Shown: piece by piece, positions 34,129 through 44,300 of the stretch
How positions within the stretch are numbered: position 1 is the first letter of the stretch
Layout of the letters: every line of letters starts with the position of its first letter
Program-made: the position numbers and the translations under genes
Notes under the pieces: model-generated
What the model was told of the DNA's origin: nothing
The model's input: the letters and a program-made list of their open reading frames with translations, nothing else
Database searches by the model: none
Source of the DNA: Neckera pumila
Taxonomy: Eukaryota; Streptophyta; Bryopsida; Hypnales; Neckeraceae
Assembly: GCA_963969595.1 (NCBI GenBank)
Contig: OZ018411.1
Location: forward strand, 5,458,501-5,522,500
Direction: 5' to 3'
Length of the DNA stretch: 64,000 nt

Positions 34129-34602
34129 AACGCTAAGGTATTGGAGGTTGTTTGTCTCATCCCCTTGCTCACATAAGTTCAACTTGCCTAACCCTAATCT
34201 TCATTAAGTGCTTTTGCCATTCCACCTTTATATCAGTATCATGGGAGGCCTTGTTTGAACGCTATGAATAATTTCATAGAAGATTAGCTTAACAGGTTTA
34301 GTAAAACCGCAAAGTCATTACTTAGTTTGCGATAGTTGTGCCGCAATTGTCACACAATAACATCTCTGGTAGTGGTTGTACAGCAGTCGTCAAGCAGTAC
34401 CAGCTTTTGCCACTTCATGGCTGAAGAGTTGTAACGTAGTTGTTTATCAGTAGGCTAGTCATTCACCAGTCGCCCCGTTAATTGGGACGTGATTTCTGGC
34501 TGACTTCCGCGTTTCCCTTGTCTGAATGGTGGCCTCAAACTGTAGGCTCTCACTGCTAGAGATTCAGCTCGAATCTGTGCTATAGAGAAGTCTCAAACTG
34601 AC

Positions 34603-36390
34603 TTGAAGTACGAGTTTTCAAAAGTTCTTGTCAGTACAACAGCTACGAACAACACGGTGGAGGAGTTGAAGTCAATGTTCACCACTTTCATGGGAAAAGA
34701 GAAGGATACTTCCCATGGCAACCCTTCTGCACTGGAGGTTCAAACGTCCAGTCTGTTGCTAGAGGGGGTCAGAGTCGACCTAATCAACGATCCGAATTGT
34801 CAGGAAGTGCCCAGGCAGGTGCTTCCCCCTCCCTGCCCGTCGCAGACGACAAGTGGGGCTGCAGAGACATTGCATTCCGAAGTGCAGTCACCATCCGCAG
34901 CTGAAGATCCTGAGCAGGCAGCCCACATTGGAGAGCAGGCGAAACCGTCCCTGGGGCAGGTACGTGTTGCTGAAACATCAAAGCCACCTGCAGACTTGAA
35001 TCCCCTCACGGAGAATGACACTCGGATGGGGAATGTGCAAGAGTTGTCTTCCAAGTGCATAGAGTCAATTCCGACTTCAAATGCGGTGGATGCGGCTGCT
35101 GATTTCTTTAAGGACTCCGATGACATCCCTATTGATGACGTCCCTGTCCAAGGAGCTGGCGCGCCTGCTGCAGCAGAGGTGCAGGATCGGGGGGCTGTAG
35201 AAGTCGACAACAGCAAAGGTAGTGGTGCCACGCATGTCACAGGCAATGATCCAGAGAATCCAGTGGATTTGGGAGAGGTTGGGGGCGACATAGTGGAAGA
35301 AACAGCAAAGGTAGTGGTGGCTGTTGCTGGTCCAATAAAGCATTCCCCTCCGAAATAGAAGAAGCTCATGAAAGAGGTGGATGTAGTCCAGGATGGGGAG
35401 GACACGGCGAAGGACTCGGGGAAGATAGTGGAAGCGAGCGCTGCTCCAACGAAGTCTTCTCCTAAGATGAAGAAGAAGGCCACGAGAGCATCCAGCGAGG
35501 TAAATGGCAAGGCAGCACTCCTTGATTTGAGGTCAGGACAGGTGAGAGCTGCCTTGAATTTGCGCATTTTACCCATTGAAAATGCCAAAAAGAAATTGCT
35601 CATTTTCAACATTCATGGGACCTTGCTGGATTGCAATCTAGCTGAGGAAAAGAACCCGAATTCTAGAATTAGGCCAACGTTCAGAACAACAACAAGGAGG
35701 GTGTTTTTGAGGCCATGGTTGTAGCCCTTTTTATCACGGAGCTTCTTTAATTTCACAGTGGGATTTTGGGGCAGTAAGAGTCAGTCTTACATGGATGACA
35801 TTGTGCCCACGATGATGGGAAGGCCACAAGGACATCATGACTTCAGCCCTCTGTTTGTGTGGGGTGGGAAACAATGTGAGGCCACAAAATTTGAAGGGAA
35901 AAATCCAATAGCTTGGGGCAAACCTTTGTCCAAATTTTACAGTGAATGGCCTCAATTTAGCCCATTGAACACCATGGTCCTTGACAACAATGCATCAAGA
36001 GTGTCCTGCAACCCGTGTCCCAATGTGATCATCACTAGTGCATTCTATGTCGCTAATTTGGCAAAACTGGTTGACGACAACAACTACTTGAAGTCCACAT
36101 TGTAGCCACTTCTGGAAGCTCTGTATGTTGCTACAGATGTCAACGAGTTCCATGCACAAAAGGCTACGCATGTGCAAAACAATGCAGTTGAAGAAGATGA
36201 TGTGACACAGAATTCATATCTCAGTGACAGTGCACATATAGGGGAAGGTGAGGGGACTTCTGGACCACATGGTTTAAGGTCATTCATGTCCCCTCGCCTT
36301 CCATTTGTTATCAATTCTAACAAGCCATTCGTGCGTGTTTGCAGAAGGCGGAGCAGAGGGGAACATGGACAAAGACAGCAGCAGTGAAGG
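34603..36390 (+). CDS. FCP1/NIF-like HAD domain protein carried by the CACTA element
   Basis: One frame of 595 codons runs without indels to TGA at 36,388, broken only by TAG at 35,356, 35,722 and 36,103. The first about 290 residues are low-complexity Ala/Pro/Asp. The HAD/FCP1 domain follows: KKKLLIFNIHGTLLDCN (about 35,590), RVFLRPWL (35,697), PFLSRSFFNFTVGFWGSKSQ (35,725), SPLFVWGGKQCE (about 35,844), KPLSKFYSEWPQ, TMVLDNNASRV (about 35,970) and a final LVDDNNYLKSTL...PLLEAL. The order matches FCP1-like domains, but the motif I nucleophile Asp is Asn (F-N-I-H-G) and the conserved late D-D is D-N. It is probably inactive as a phosphatase and may be a binding domain. It lies between the Transposase_24-like and DUF8039-like segments on the same strand and may be part of one spliced fusion gene. 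Confidence 0.7.
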
Positions 36391-36690
36391 AGAAGAATCC
36401 TAAATCCTTGAAGAAGAAGGTGAGATGCTCAACCTTGAATGTGCTGGAATACAAAAATGTGTTCAGGGGAAGTAGAAGCCAGTACTGAATGCTGTCTCAG
36501 TTCAATGACTGGGGAATGACTGGGTAGTCATTTGGTAGTGACGTTATTCTTTCAGAGGAGTCATGTATGAGTTGACTAGGAAAACTGTCAGTCAAGTATC
36601 AGTCATGTCTTCTATGAGCGTTTACTTGGGTAAGGAAACGTACATCTTGAAGTTCTCAGGGCCAGGAGTACTTTCTGTAACTAATGAGAC

Positions 36691-36972
36691 ATGTCTTTCT
36701 TGCAGCTCACCTTTGGTGACGATGTGTACCTTGTCAATCCAAGAGCCCCTCGCCAGAAGGTGGCTTTAGGAAGAATCAGTGGTGTAGGAGGGACTGATAA
36801 GTTCCACAGCATGGCAATACCGGATGCCTGGTTTAGAGTGGACGTGCGTTCGGTTTCGCAGCCCAATGTGCCGTTGATGTTTCCGAAGAAGGACGCTGAG
36901 CAAGAAATACTGCATGATGTTCAAGGTGGAAATCTCATTTGGGATTCCAAGTACATAAGGTTAAACCCATGA
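36691..36972 (+). CDS. DUF8039-like terminal exon of CACTA accessory protein
   Basis: After an acceptor (tttcttgcag at 36,706) the frame reads LTFGDDVYLVNPRAPRQKVA, then LGRISGVGG..FHSMAIPD..FRVDVRSV...VPLMFPKKDAEQE. The layout (an A-x-G-x-hs-g-hh-h motif, then V-V-h-V..., then P) resembles the DUF8039 domain often seen C-terminal in plant CACTA TnpA-like proteins. That assignment is from recalled pattern only. It stops at TGA after IRLNP. It is probably the last exon of the plus-strand gene that starts near 32 kb. Confidence 0.45.
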   Translation: MSFLQLTFGDDVYLVNPRAPRQKVALGRISGVGGTDKFHSMAIPDAWFRVDVRSVSQPNVPLMFPKKDAEQEILHDVQGGNLIWDSKYIRLNP

Positions 36973-37539
36973 GATTAGTTGGCTACGGGTGTAATTCTAG
37001 TGTGATGTTTGGATGCAAGATTGATAGCACCATGTAGTACAGTATTGCCCTGATTTTGTAGGAAGAGGGCATGTATGCTGGTGCTGAAGTGGTCACTGCA
37101 TGAACTCATAGATCCCTCTCTGTAATAATACCTGAAACCATAATCATGAACTGATACATTGATAGAATGATTGTGTTGTCTTTCATTTTATAATGGTATG
37201 TGCATCCATTGCTTGTACATCAATTAGGCTTCTCAATGGTTTTATGTTTGTTGGCTACTAGTTCTCTATTGTAGCCATTGTTGTAAATGATCAGGTGTAT
37301 GCCCACATCGTACAGCTCTTAGTTATGAGGTTTAGTACGCTGCCAACCGCAGTATTGACCATTTACTTGCATGCAACTGCCATGCAACTACTGTACCTCT
37401 GAAGCACAACTCAGAAATGACTCTGCTTGAACTACCTCTCTACTAGGGAATAACTGTAGGACAACTTGTCAATGCCCAAACTTGCCTAAACGCCGTATAG
37501 TAGCGGCAATCAGAAATTGCCACGTGGACTAAGTGGACT

Positions 37540-37818
37540 CCACCATATGAACCCTGACTACAGTGTGACTGGAATATGACTATAGTATGACTGGCGGGCC
37601 GGGGTGCCACGTCAGACGTACATGAACATGTCAGAGGCCACGTTGGAATAATTCATCCAAAACCCATCCTCGTACAAAGGCAGCTGGTGATATTAAAACT
37701 GCAGTCATGTCCTAAAGGAGTCGTCCACAATGACTGCAGAGCCCCATTTTCTCAGGCAGTCATAAATGTCCTAAATGACTGCAAAAGGAGTCATAGAGGG
37801 AGTCATAGAATGGCTATA
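37540..37818. repeat. Right subterminal TATGACT/AGTCAT repeats
   Basis: Dense copies occur in both orientations: gactacagtgtgact, aatatgactatagtatgact, ctgcagtcatgtcc, acaatgactgcag, gcagtcataaatg, aaatgactgca and gagtcatagagggagtcata. They mirror the left subterminal region. Confidence 0.8.
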
Positions 37819-37829
37819 TTCTTGTAGTG
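37819..37829 (-). repeat. Right CACTA terminal inverted repeat
   Basis: TTCTTGTAGTG, the perfect inverse of 24,093-24,103, followed by the TAA duplication (37,830-37,832). Confidence 0.93.
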
Positions 37830-38589
37830 TAAACGGAATACTGTGTCAGTGCGCGCCTAAGTCCCAGTACAAAGATTTAATTACTTACAAAGTGTCGGAC
37901 AATACTCTCTCTGCCCAAACACCTACTATTGTTGGTTCAACTATCGTCTTTGCCCATCCAAAGTTAAATGATTTCCTGCAGGAGATTTTCCTTACCGCTA
38001 ATCGAGTTGTAGTCTGGAATTCCATGTTTAAGAAGAATGTGAAGGATGTCGCTGGGTATCTCTTTCAGGGATTGAAAGAACCTTTGATATACTTGGGCAG
38101 GAGCATTGTGGGAGGGTTGAGATCTCCAAGGGAAATTTTTTGCCCCACCCGGACAATTACAGGAAGACCTTTTTTCTCAAAGTTCTAGGGGACTGGTTGT
38201 TTTTCAATCCTAGTGGGATGACATCGTTTCACGTTAATAACATGCTACTTATTGACGACTCCTCCGAGAAGAGTATGTGTAATGAAATGGGTAGTGCGAT
38301 TTTTTTGAGATCATGGACTCACGGTCAACCAGATGACGACTTTCTTATGGTGTCTCTCGCACCATGACTTTGTCGACTGCACGAGGATTGTAATCCGGGA
38401 AAATTACTGGATTATGTGAACAACAATAGGATACGATATGACCCTCTTCCTTCAAATTCGCAAATGCATTCCTATATTTAACAGGGCATGTGGGAGTCTG
38501 CAGAGAAGATGGGGACGTGATTTGAGCTTCAGGGGATAGACTACGTCGTCAACTGCAGGAATCATAGTCCATATTGTAGCAAGCTTTAA
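37830..38589 (+). pseudogene. FCP1/NIF-type HAD phosphatase-like gene, 3' part
   Basis: The frame restarts directly after the transposon: N-G-I-L-C-Q-C, then IVFAHPKLNDFLQEIF, ANRVVVWNSMFKKNVKDVAG, then after one lost base in the run ttggg (38,093-38,097) the next frame gives GQEHCGRVEISKGNFLPHPD, KTFFLKVL, MLLIDDSSEKSM (the late D-D motif), AIFLRSWTHGQPDDDFL and a C-terminal RLHEDCNPGKLLDYV. Order and spacing are those of the FCP1/SCP catalytic domain, with motif I completed by D-L upstream of the insertion. Stops after the frameshift are TGA 38,365 (in a probable Trp codon), TAA about 38,476, TGA about 38,512 and TAA 38,587. The gene is doubly disabled: interrupted in its catalytic motif and decayed downstream. 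Confidence 0.85.
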
Positions 38590-38783
38590 ACACTTGGGGC
38601 ACCAGATAGGCAGTTAGTTTCTGTAGATACGCTTTGCTTGTACTTTGAATCTAAGATTCTATGTTTCTTTGCGCCAAATTTTTCATCACTGTAAATGTCT
38701 TGGATCTGTAATATATAATTTTGAGGTGCCAAATTGATACTTTGTGCTTCCTTTGTTCCCCCGCGGCTTCTTCTGTAGTTTTG

Positions 38784-38802
38784 TATGCTCAAGTCAAGGA
38801 TA
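38784..38802. repeat. 19-bp palindrome copy right of the CACTA element
   Basis: tatgctcaagtcaaggata, one substitution from the consensus. It lies just upstream of a likely acceptor (cctatttcag, about 38,840), again in an intron-like position, and belongs to the same original locus as the copies at 18.5-23.3 kb. Confidence 0.75.
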
Positions 38803-38844
38803 ACTTGATTGTTGCACTTGAATTTGATTCCTATTTCAGGTTGG

Positions 38845-39693
38845 AGGATCTCGTCTGGACTTGCAACTGATGAGGAGTCTGCGTTCTGGCTCAAAGGCTT
38901 CACTCTCAAGGTTGTTAGGTCCGGTTGGGGGGAGCTGCTTGCCGTCTCCTTTTTTAAGACCTTACGTGATGTGCTCTGCTATAGACACGGCATCAGCGGC
39001 TATAGATTATTTCAAGGGCAATGTGGAAAAAGGTGGAGTCAACAGCCCTCCTAGTCGAGGTCTCGTGAAGACACCTATTTGCTCACCGTTCTTGTTGAAG
39101 CGGATGACATCACCACCTGGCCGTCAGCATTTATATTTGTCATTACCTCGGAGTTTCGGACGAAGGCCAAACCGCATAAGAAGCTGTATGCGGACCTAAA
39201 CCGAGTGGATTCTATACCTGCAAATGAAAGTAGAATGGCTGGACCAGATTCATTTACAGATGCCGAACTACCTCGTCCCGAGGACAGTGGATCTGTCCGC
39301 TCGCTGTCTCTTAGAAGCGGGTCTCAAGACACAGGTGCCACTTTTTATCAACGTAGGATTTTACGTGACAGTCGGCGGCCAATCAACTCTTACCAATTAG
39401 GAAATGGGCATGTGTACATAAACAATGTCAATAGAATGCAAAGAAAGATGCCTCTTCGACCATTGAAATCTCTTTCCAACTTCGAGATTCCTCAAAGCAT
39501 GCGGATGCTAAAAATGAAGGAAAGTAAGTCGATGTCTTTGGGGGGCGTGCGGAGAGTTTCTCAATGGAAGTGGGCCTTTCAAGCATTCTTGGCACAACGA
39601 TATTTTGAAAGAAAGAGCAAAGGTGAAGGAAATGGAGGAAACAAAGATAACTTTGTAAAGCTTAGGCCATGGTTAGGTAGTCTACATGTGTGA
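38845..39693 (+). CDS. Unrecognised protein, one in-frame TAG
   Basis: A frame continuous from about 38,845 to TGA at 39,691-39,693 is broken only by TAG at 39,052. It reads SSGLATDEESAFWLKG...VVRSGWGELLAVSFFKTLRD...LLTVLVEADDITTWPSAFIF..., then a Ser/Arg-rich tail. I do not recognise a domain. A frame overlapping in another phase (38,861-39,199) is also open, so the true reading is not certain. It is probably the 3' continuation or neighbour of the interrupted FCP1-like locus. Confidence 0.4.
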
Positions 39694-40151
39694 AGGAGAT
39701 CTTGTGATCACTATGAAATAGATTCGTTATTTTTTTTTAGTGGAATTGGGATTTCTATAAATAGAAATTTACATAAAAATACAATGTGTGTACCAAGGTA
39801 GGCTTCTCTGTTGTATAGAAGTAAAAAATTTCAAGTGAATTCCTACTCTTTTATGTAAATTTCTCTTTTTGGTGTAATGCAACATACTTCTTGGCCTCTA
39901 TAGCGGATGTGCAATTCTCATTCTATATTTACCTAGTGTGGATGTCTTTGAATATTGTACGCCTTTTACAAACCAAGCTTTAAAAAATTCAATTTGCAAC
40001 ATAGGTTTGTCTTAATTTATCCTTGCCTTCAACAACTATCCTTGAAATGTAGGCCCCCAAAAGTGGGGTACGGATGTCTCAATTTTTCCATTTTGTCTCA
40101 TTTTAATGAATATCGCCTTATTGGGAAAAGACGAGAGAGAGTTGAAAAAAT
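39694..40151. other. AT-rich stretch without gene
   Basis: Nothing recognisable; probable 3' flank of the preceding frame. Confidence 0.4.
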
Positions 40152-40387
40152 GTGGGGCCTGGGACTGAGAGTATGGCCTTAGTACCTAGGCACGCCTCAG
40201 ACGACAATGATGGCAATCTCCTCCCACCCATAAATTTTGAGGGGTATGCGGATGATTCCCCAGAAATTGCAGAGGGAGTCGAGGAGTCTGCTAAGGTATT
40301 GGAGGATGCACAGATGGCTCCAAGGAAGCAGTAGACGGGCCTATAGGACTTTCTTATTTACGAGCCACCGCCAACCCAGAAGCATAT
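40152..40387 (+). CDS. Unrecognised coding-like fragment with TAGs, cut by a TTAA element
   Basis: The frame reads acidic protein (PPINFEGYADDSPEIAEGVE...) to TAG at 40,332, then continues open through a second TAG at about 40,341 to DFLIYEPPPTQKH and meets the TTAA element at 40,388. It could be an exon or a remnant of the 5' region of the neighbouring chromovirus; no domain is visible. Confidence 0.25.
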
Positions 40388-41316
40388 TTAACCCCTAAGG
40401 ACCAATATGTGATTTTTGGCAACATAGATATTTTGGGCAGGTACGTGTGACTGGAGATTTGCATAATTTGGGCTGAAATTTTTATAGAAGGCAGGGACAA
40501 AGAATATCTTTCATATGCACCAAATTTCATGACATTTGAAAATACGAGTCAAAAGTTATGGCCTAATATACTGTTTGTTTCTCAACTTGGGCAGTTCAGG
40601 CAGATAAAAAAAAATCACTTTTTTTCAAAAATAAAAATTTGAAATTAGTTTATTAGATTTATATATATGTAGAAAGCTTTGAATCATTCCATTTTGATCA
40701 ATGAACCAAACGTTACAAGGATTTTTAGTTTGCGGGCAGTTATGGATTGTCTACTCTAAAATAAACTTTGGAGTCGTTTATTTCACTCAATTTTCAATAT
40801 TTTTCAAAAAATAAAATTGGAGGATGTAGATTGTTTATTAAAACATTGCAACCATTGGGATTGGCATTTTTCAATTCCATAATTAACTTCTTGACAATTT
40901 AGTGTTTTGAACCATTCTCTACTTCTTTCTACTTACTATTTTTTTCCTATATGTTGTACAATTCCAAATAATCTGAAAATTTTCAAGCATGTAGACAACT
41001 TGACCTGAAGAATGAATTCAAAGAAGCACAACCTGTTTAGATTTTTTTTCATATAATCTAACCTTGTGAAGTGCAGCTGCCCGGTTTTTTGCAAGGCCAA
41101 AAAATGGACTTTTGCCACTTCAAATGCTAATATCTTCCAATCTATATGATGGAAATTTCTGAATTTTTTTGACATATTCTCAAACCATAGTACTACAAGA
41201 TTCTATGGTTACATGTATCCAAAAGTGATATTTTTCAAAAATTTGGTACTTGTCCTGGAAATGGCAGTTTTGGAGCATTTTTGATGAGAAGATAGTCAAG
41301 GAACTTTAGGGCTTAA
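40388..41316. mobile_element. TTAA-flanked non-autonomous element, family B copy 1
   Basis: It starts TTAA-CCCCTAAGGACCAATATG and ends with ggaactttagggc-TTAA, giving inverted termini like family A. It is about 0.93 kb and non-coding. Its left part (ttttggcaacatagatattttgggca) recurs in both arms of the hairpin element at 50,116-50,862. It separates the chromovirus protease from whatever preceded it. Confidence 0.65.
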
Positions 41317-44300
41317 CGGTGGAAGCAAGAATTAACTCAGTGCGGTGACAACTCTCTTGGACTTTGGGGCTACCGGGGTGTTTATGAATCAAAATTTTGC
41401 TCAGGAATGCTAGGCGGAGATCCGATTAAAGGAGAGACCGAGGGAAGTGAGGATCATCGATGGTCGAGTTATAAACTCAGGACTGATCACCCAAGAGGCC
41501 ATCATACAATTGCAAATAGGAAAGCATTGAGAAACGTGCATGGTGGACATTACTAATACGGGACAAGATCCATTAGAAAAAAATTCAACCCCTTGGAGGG
41601 CCGTCCAAAACTGACATGCCATGCTATTCTTTGCATGGCCTCTCAACTTCAAAATTGCTCTTGGTGAGCAATTAAGTTTCGCAGAATTTTTTTTTTTTTT
41701 TTAATTTTTTAATTTTTTTAATTTTTTTTTTAAGATTTAAAAAAATAAAAATAAATAAATAAATAATTTTTTATTCGGAATTCTAGGTTCTTGCGCCATT
41801 GCTGCTGCAGTTTCAGCAGGGTGGAAAGAGGGGAAAAACGATTTTTTGAACAAAATAAAAGCAAATTTCAGGGTACCTTGGAGGGCTGTGGAGCAGCCCT
41901 CCAAAGGTCTGAAATTTCTTCTAATGCCTTGCATCTTGGGAACACCATGGTTTGTACGTCATGATCCACATATTTGTTGGTCTGAAAAAGAAATTAAGTT
42001 TGACTCTGATTATTGCCACCAAAATTGCTTGCTGCAAGGGATGGAGGGCCACAAAGCCATGACAAGCTACGAAAGGAAGGAGCTTGACTCACCACTTTTA
42101 AGGACTAAGGGAGAGAGGGTGATTCCATCTCCAAAGTCATCCCAGATTCAACAAGGGAGTTCCTTAAGGAGGGTGGGGGTAGCACAACAACTTGGAAGCC
42201 CCAGGGTCCTTACAGTGGGGAAATGGAAGCTTAAAGAAATGATAGCTCCGAAGCACGCCATCGTATCGTCAGCAAATTTTAGGTTGTCGGCAAAGGAGGC
42301 GGAAGTATACACCTTGATGGTATCGAAAGTGACTGATGTCGAATCCACTACCACAACAAGTGGACTTGGTTCCGTTCCACCGGAATACCAGGATTTGCAT
42401 GAGGCTTTCGGCGAAGAGTCATCCGATGCATTACCAAAGCACAGAGTTTTTGACATGAAGATTGGATATAAAGAAGGACAAGAGCCCAAAAACAGAGGAT
42501 TGCAACCTATATCCCCCGTGAAATTGGAGGAATTGCGGAACTATTTGGAGGAAAATCTGGGTAAATGATGGATTTGAAGATCTAAGTCTCCAGTTTCAAC
42601 ACCGATAGTATTTACCTGAATAAAAGATGGATCGATCAGGGTTTGCATTGACTACCAGAATCTTAACAAAGTCACCGTACAAAATCGATATCCATTACCC
42701 TTAATTCTGGAACTCACAGACCGGCTGGTAGGAGCCAAAATATTTATCAAATTGGATGTGCAGCAGGCTTACCATCGAATACGGATGGTGCGGGGTCATG
42801 AATTTAAAACAGCCTTCAAGACTCGTTACGGGTTATTTGAACATTTGATAATGCCGTTTGGGCTCACAAATGTCCCAGCATAATTTCAAGCTCACATGTA
42901 GAGTATTTTTGGCGATCTTTTAGACATATCAGTGGTTATTTACTTGGATGATATTTTAATTTTTTCAAAAATCTTAAAGAACATCAACGAGTGGTAAGAG
43001 ATGTCCTCCTACGATTACAAAAATATGGTCTTTATGTAAAATCTTCTAAATGTGAATTCCATCGTACTTCAGTGGGATTCTTAGGGATGATTGTCTCTTC
43101 ACAAGGATTAAAAATGTGTGAAGATAAGGTACAAATTATCAAAGAATGGCCGATGCCAAAGAATGTCAAGGAAGTTCAATCATTTTTGGGCTTTGCTAAT
43201 TTCTATCGCCAATTCATATACAATTATTTGCAAATTGCGGTTCCCCTTATCACCTTAACACACAAGGATCAATTATTCCAGTGGACGCCTGAAGCTAATG
43301 AATCTTTCAATGAGCTTCAAAACCGGTTTTGTCAAGCGCCAGTGTTGATGCATCCAGATTTTCAACGCCCTTTTATAATTGAAATTGATGCATCTGATAC
43401 TGCAACAGGGGGATTTTCTCTCAATATGGAGAGGATGGGCATCTCCACCCATGTACATATCGCAGTTCAAAATGTCTCCGGCCAAACAAAACTATGACAT
43501 CTATGACAAGGAACTTTTAAGCATTTCAAGATTGGAGGGTATACTTGGAAGGATTGCCACATGAGGTTAGAGTGATTTCAGATCATAAGAATCTTGAATA
43601 CTTTCTCACTACTAAACAACTTAATCGGCGCCAAGCTTGGTGGTCCAAATTATTATCCACATTTTATTTTATTATTCAACATTGACCAGGATCAATGAAT
43701 GGACAAGCTGACGCCCTTTCTACACGGGTTGATGTCTTTGAGGAGGGGACACAAGAATCAAGACCTTTATTAAAATTGGCCGCATTAGAAGCTCGTGAAC
43801 TAGTCTGGACAGACGACCAAATTTTAAAGCAAGTTCGAGTGGCGATAAGGGAAGATGCAATACTACAGCCAATTTTGGCATATTTTGAAAATGGAGCTCA
43901 ACGTGCCTCAATAAAGACTCGTCGCCAATTCTCCTTGTACAAGTTTCATGAGGGAATTCTCTGGTTCCAAGACACAATCTTTGTTCCCAATGATGATGAA
44001 CTCCGGCGGCAAATATTAAGGTCTCGACATGACGCCCCAGACGCAGGACATCAAGGCCGAGCTAAAACCCTAGATTTGGTTGCAAGGAATTTCTATTGGC
44101 CAATATTGCGCAGGTATGTACACCATTATGTTGATGGTTGCAACATTTGCCAAAGATCAAACCTTCTCATCACGCATCTTATGGGTTGCTCCAACCTATT
44201 CCGGTGGCTAAAGTCCCATGGAAGTGAGTCACAACGGATTTCATTGTCAAGCTACTCAATAGTAATGGCTATGATGCAATTCTGGTGATTGTGGATTAAA

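Larger units (their letters stand above)
24093..37829. mobile_element. CACTA (En/Spm) DNA transposon, 13.7 kb, with TAA target duplication
   Basis: The left end CACTACAAGAA (24,093-24,103) and right end TTCTTGTAGTG (37,819-37,829) are perfect 11-bp inverted termini of the CACTA superfamily. They are flanked by the 3-bp duplication TAA (24,090-24,092 and 37,830-37,832), the length expected for CACTA elements. Contents in order: TATGACT-rich subterminal region; a minus-strand tnp2-type transposase (24.7-28.9 kb); non-coding DNA; a plus-strand TnpA-like gene (32.1-34.1 kb); an FCP1-like domain (34.6-36.4 kb); a piece resembling DUF8039 (36.7-36.97 kb); and a second subterminal region. Long open frames and an exact duplication suggest fairly recent insertion, though the transposase has a frameshift and a stop. 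Confidence 0.93.

Noticed and set aside
34800..35612. 270-codon minus-strand frame opposite the FCP1-like cargo
   Set aside because: It is opposite the low-complexity Ala/Pro/Asp segment. The plus frame continues into a recognisable FCP1-like domain, while the minus frame shows only Ser/Thr-rich low complexity.
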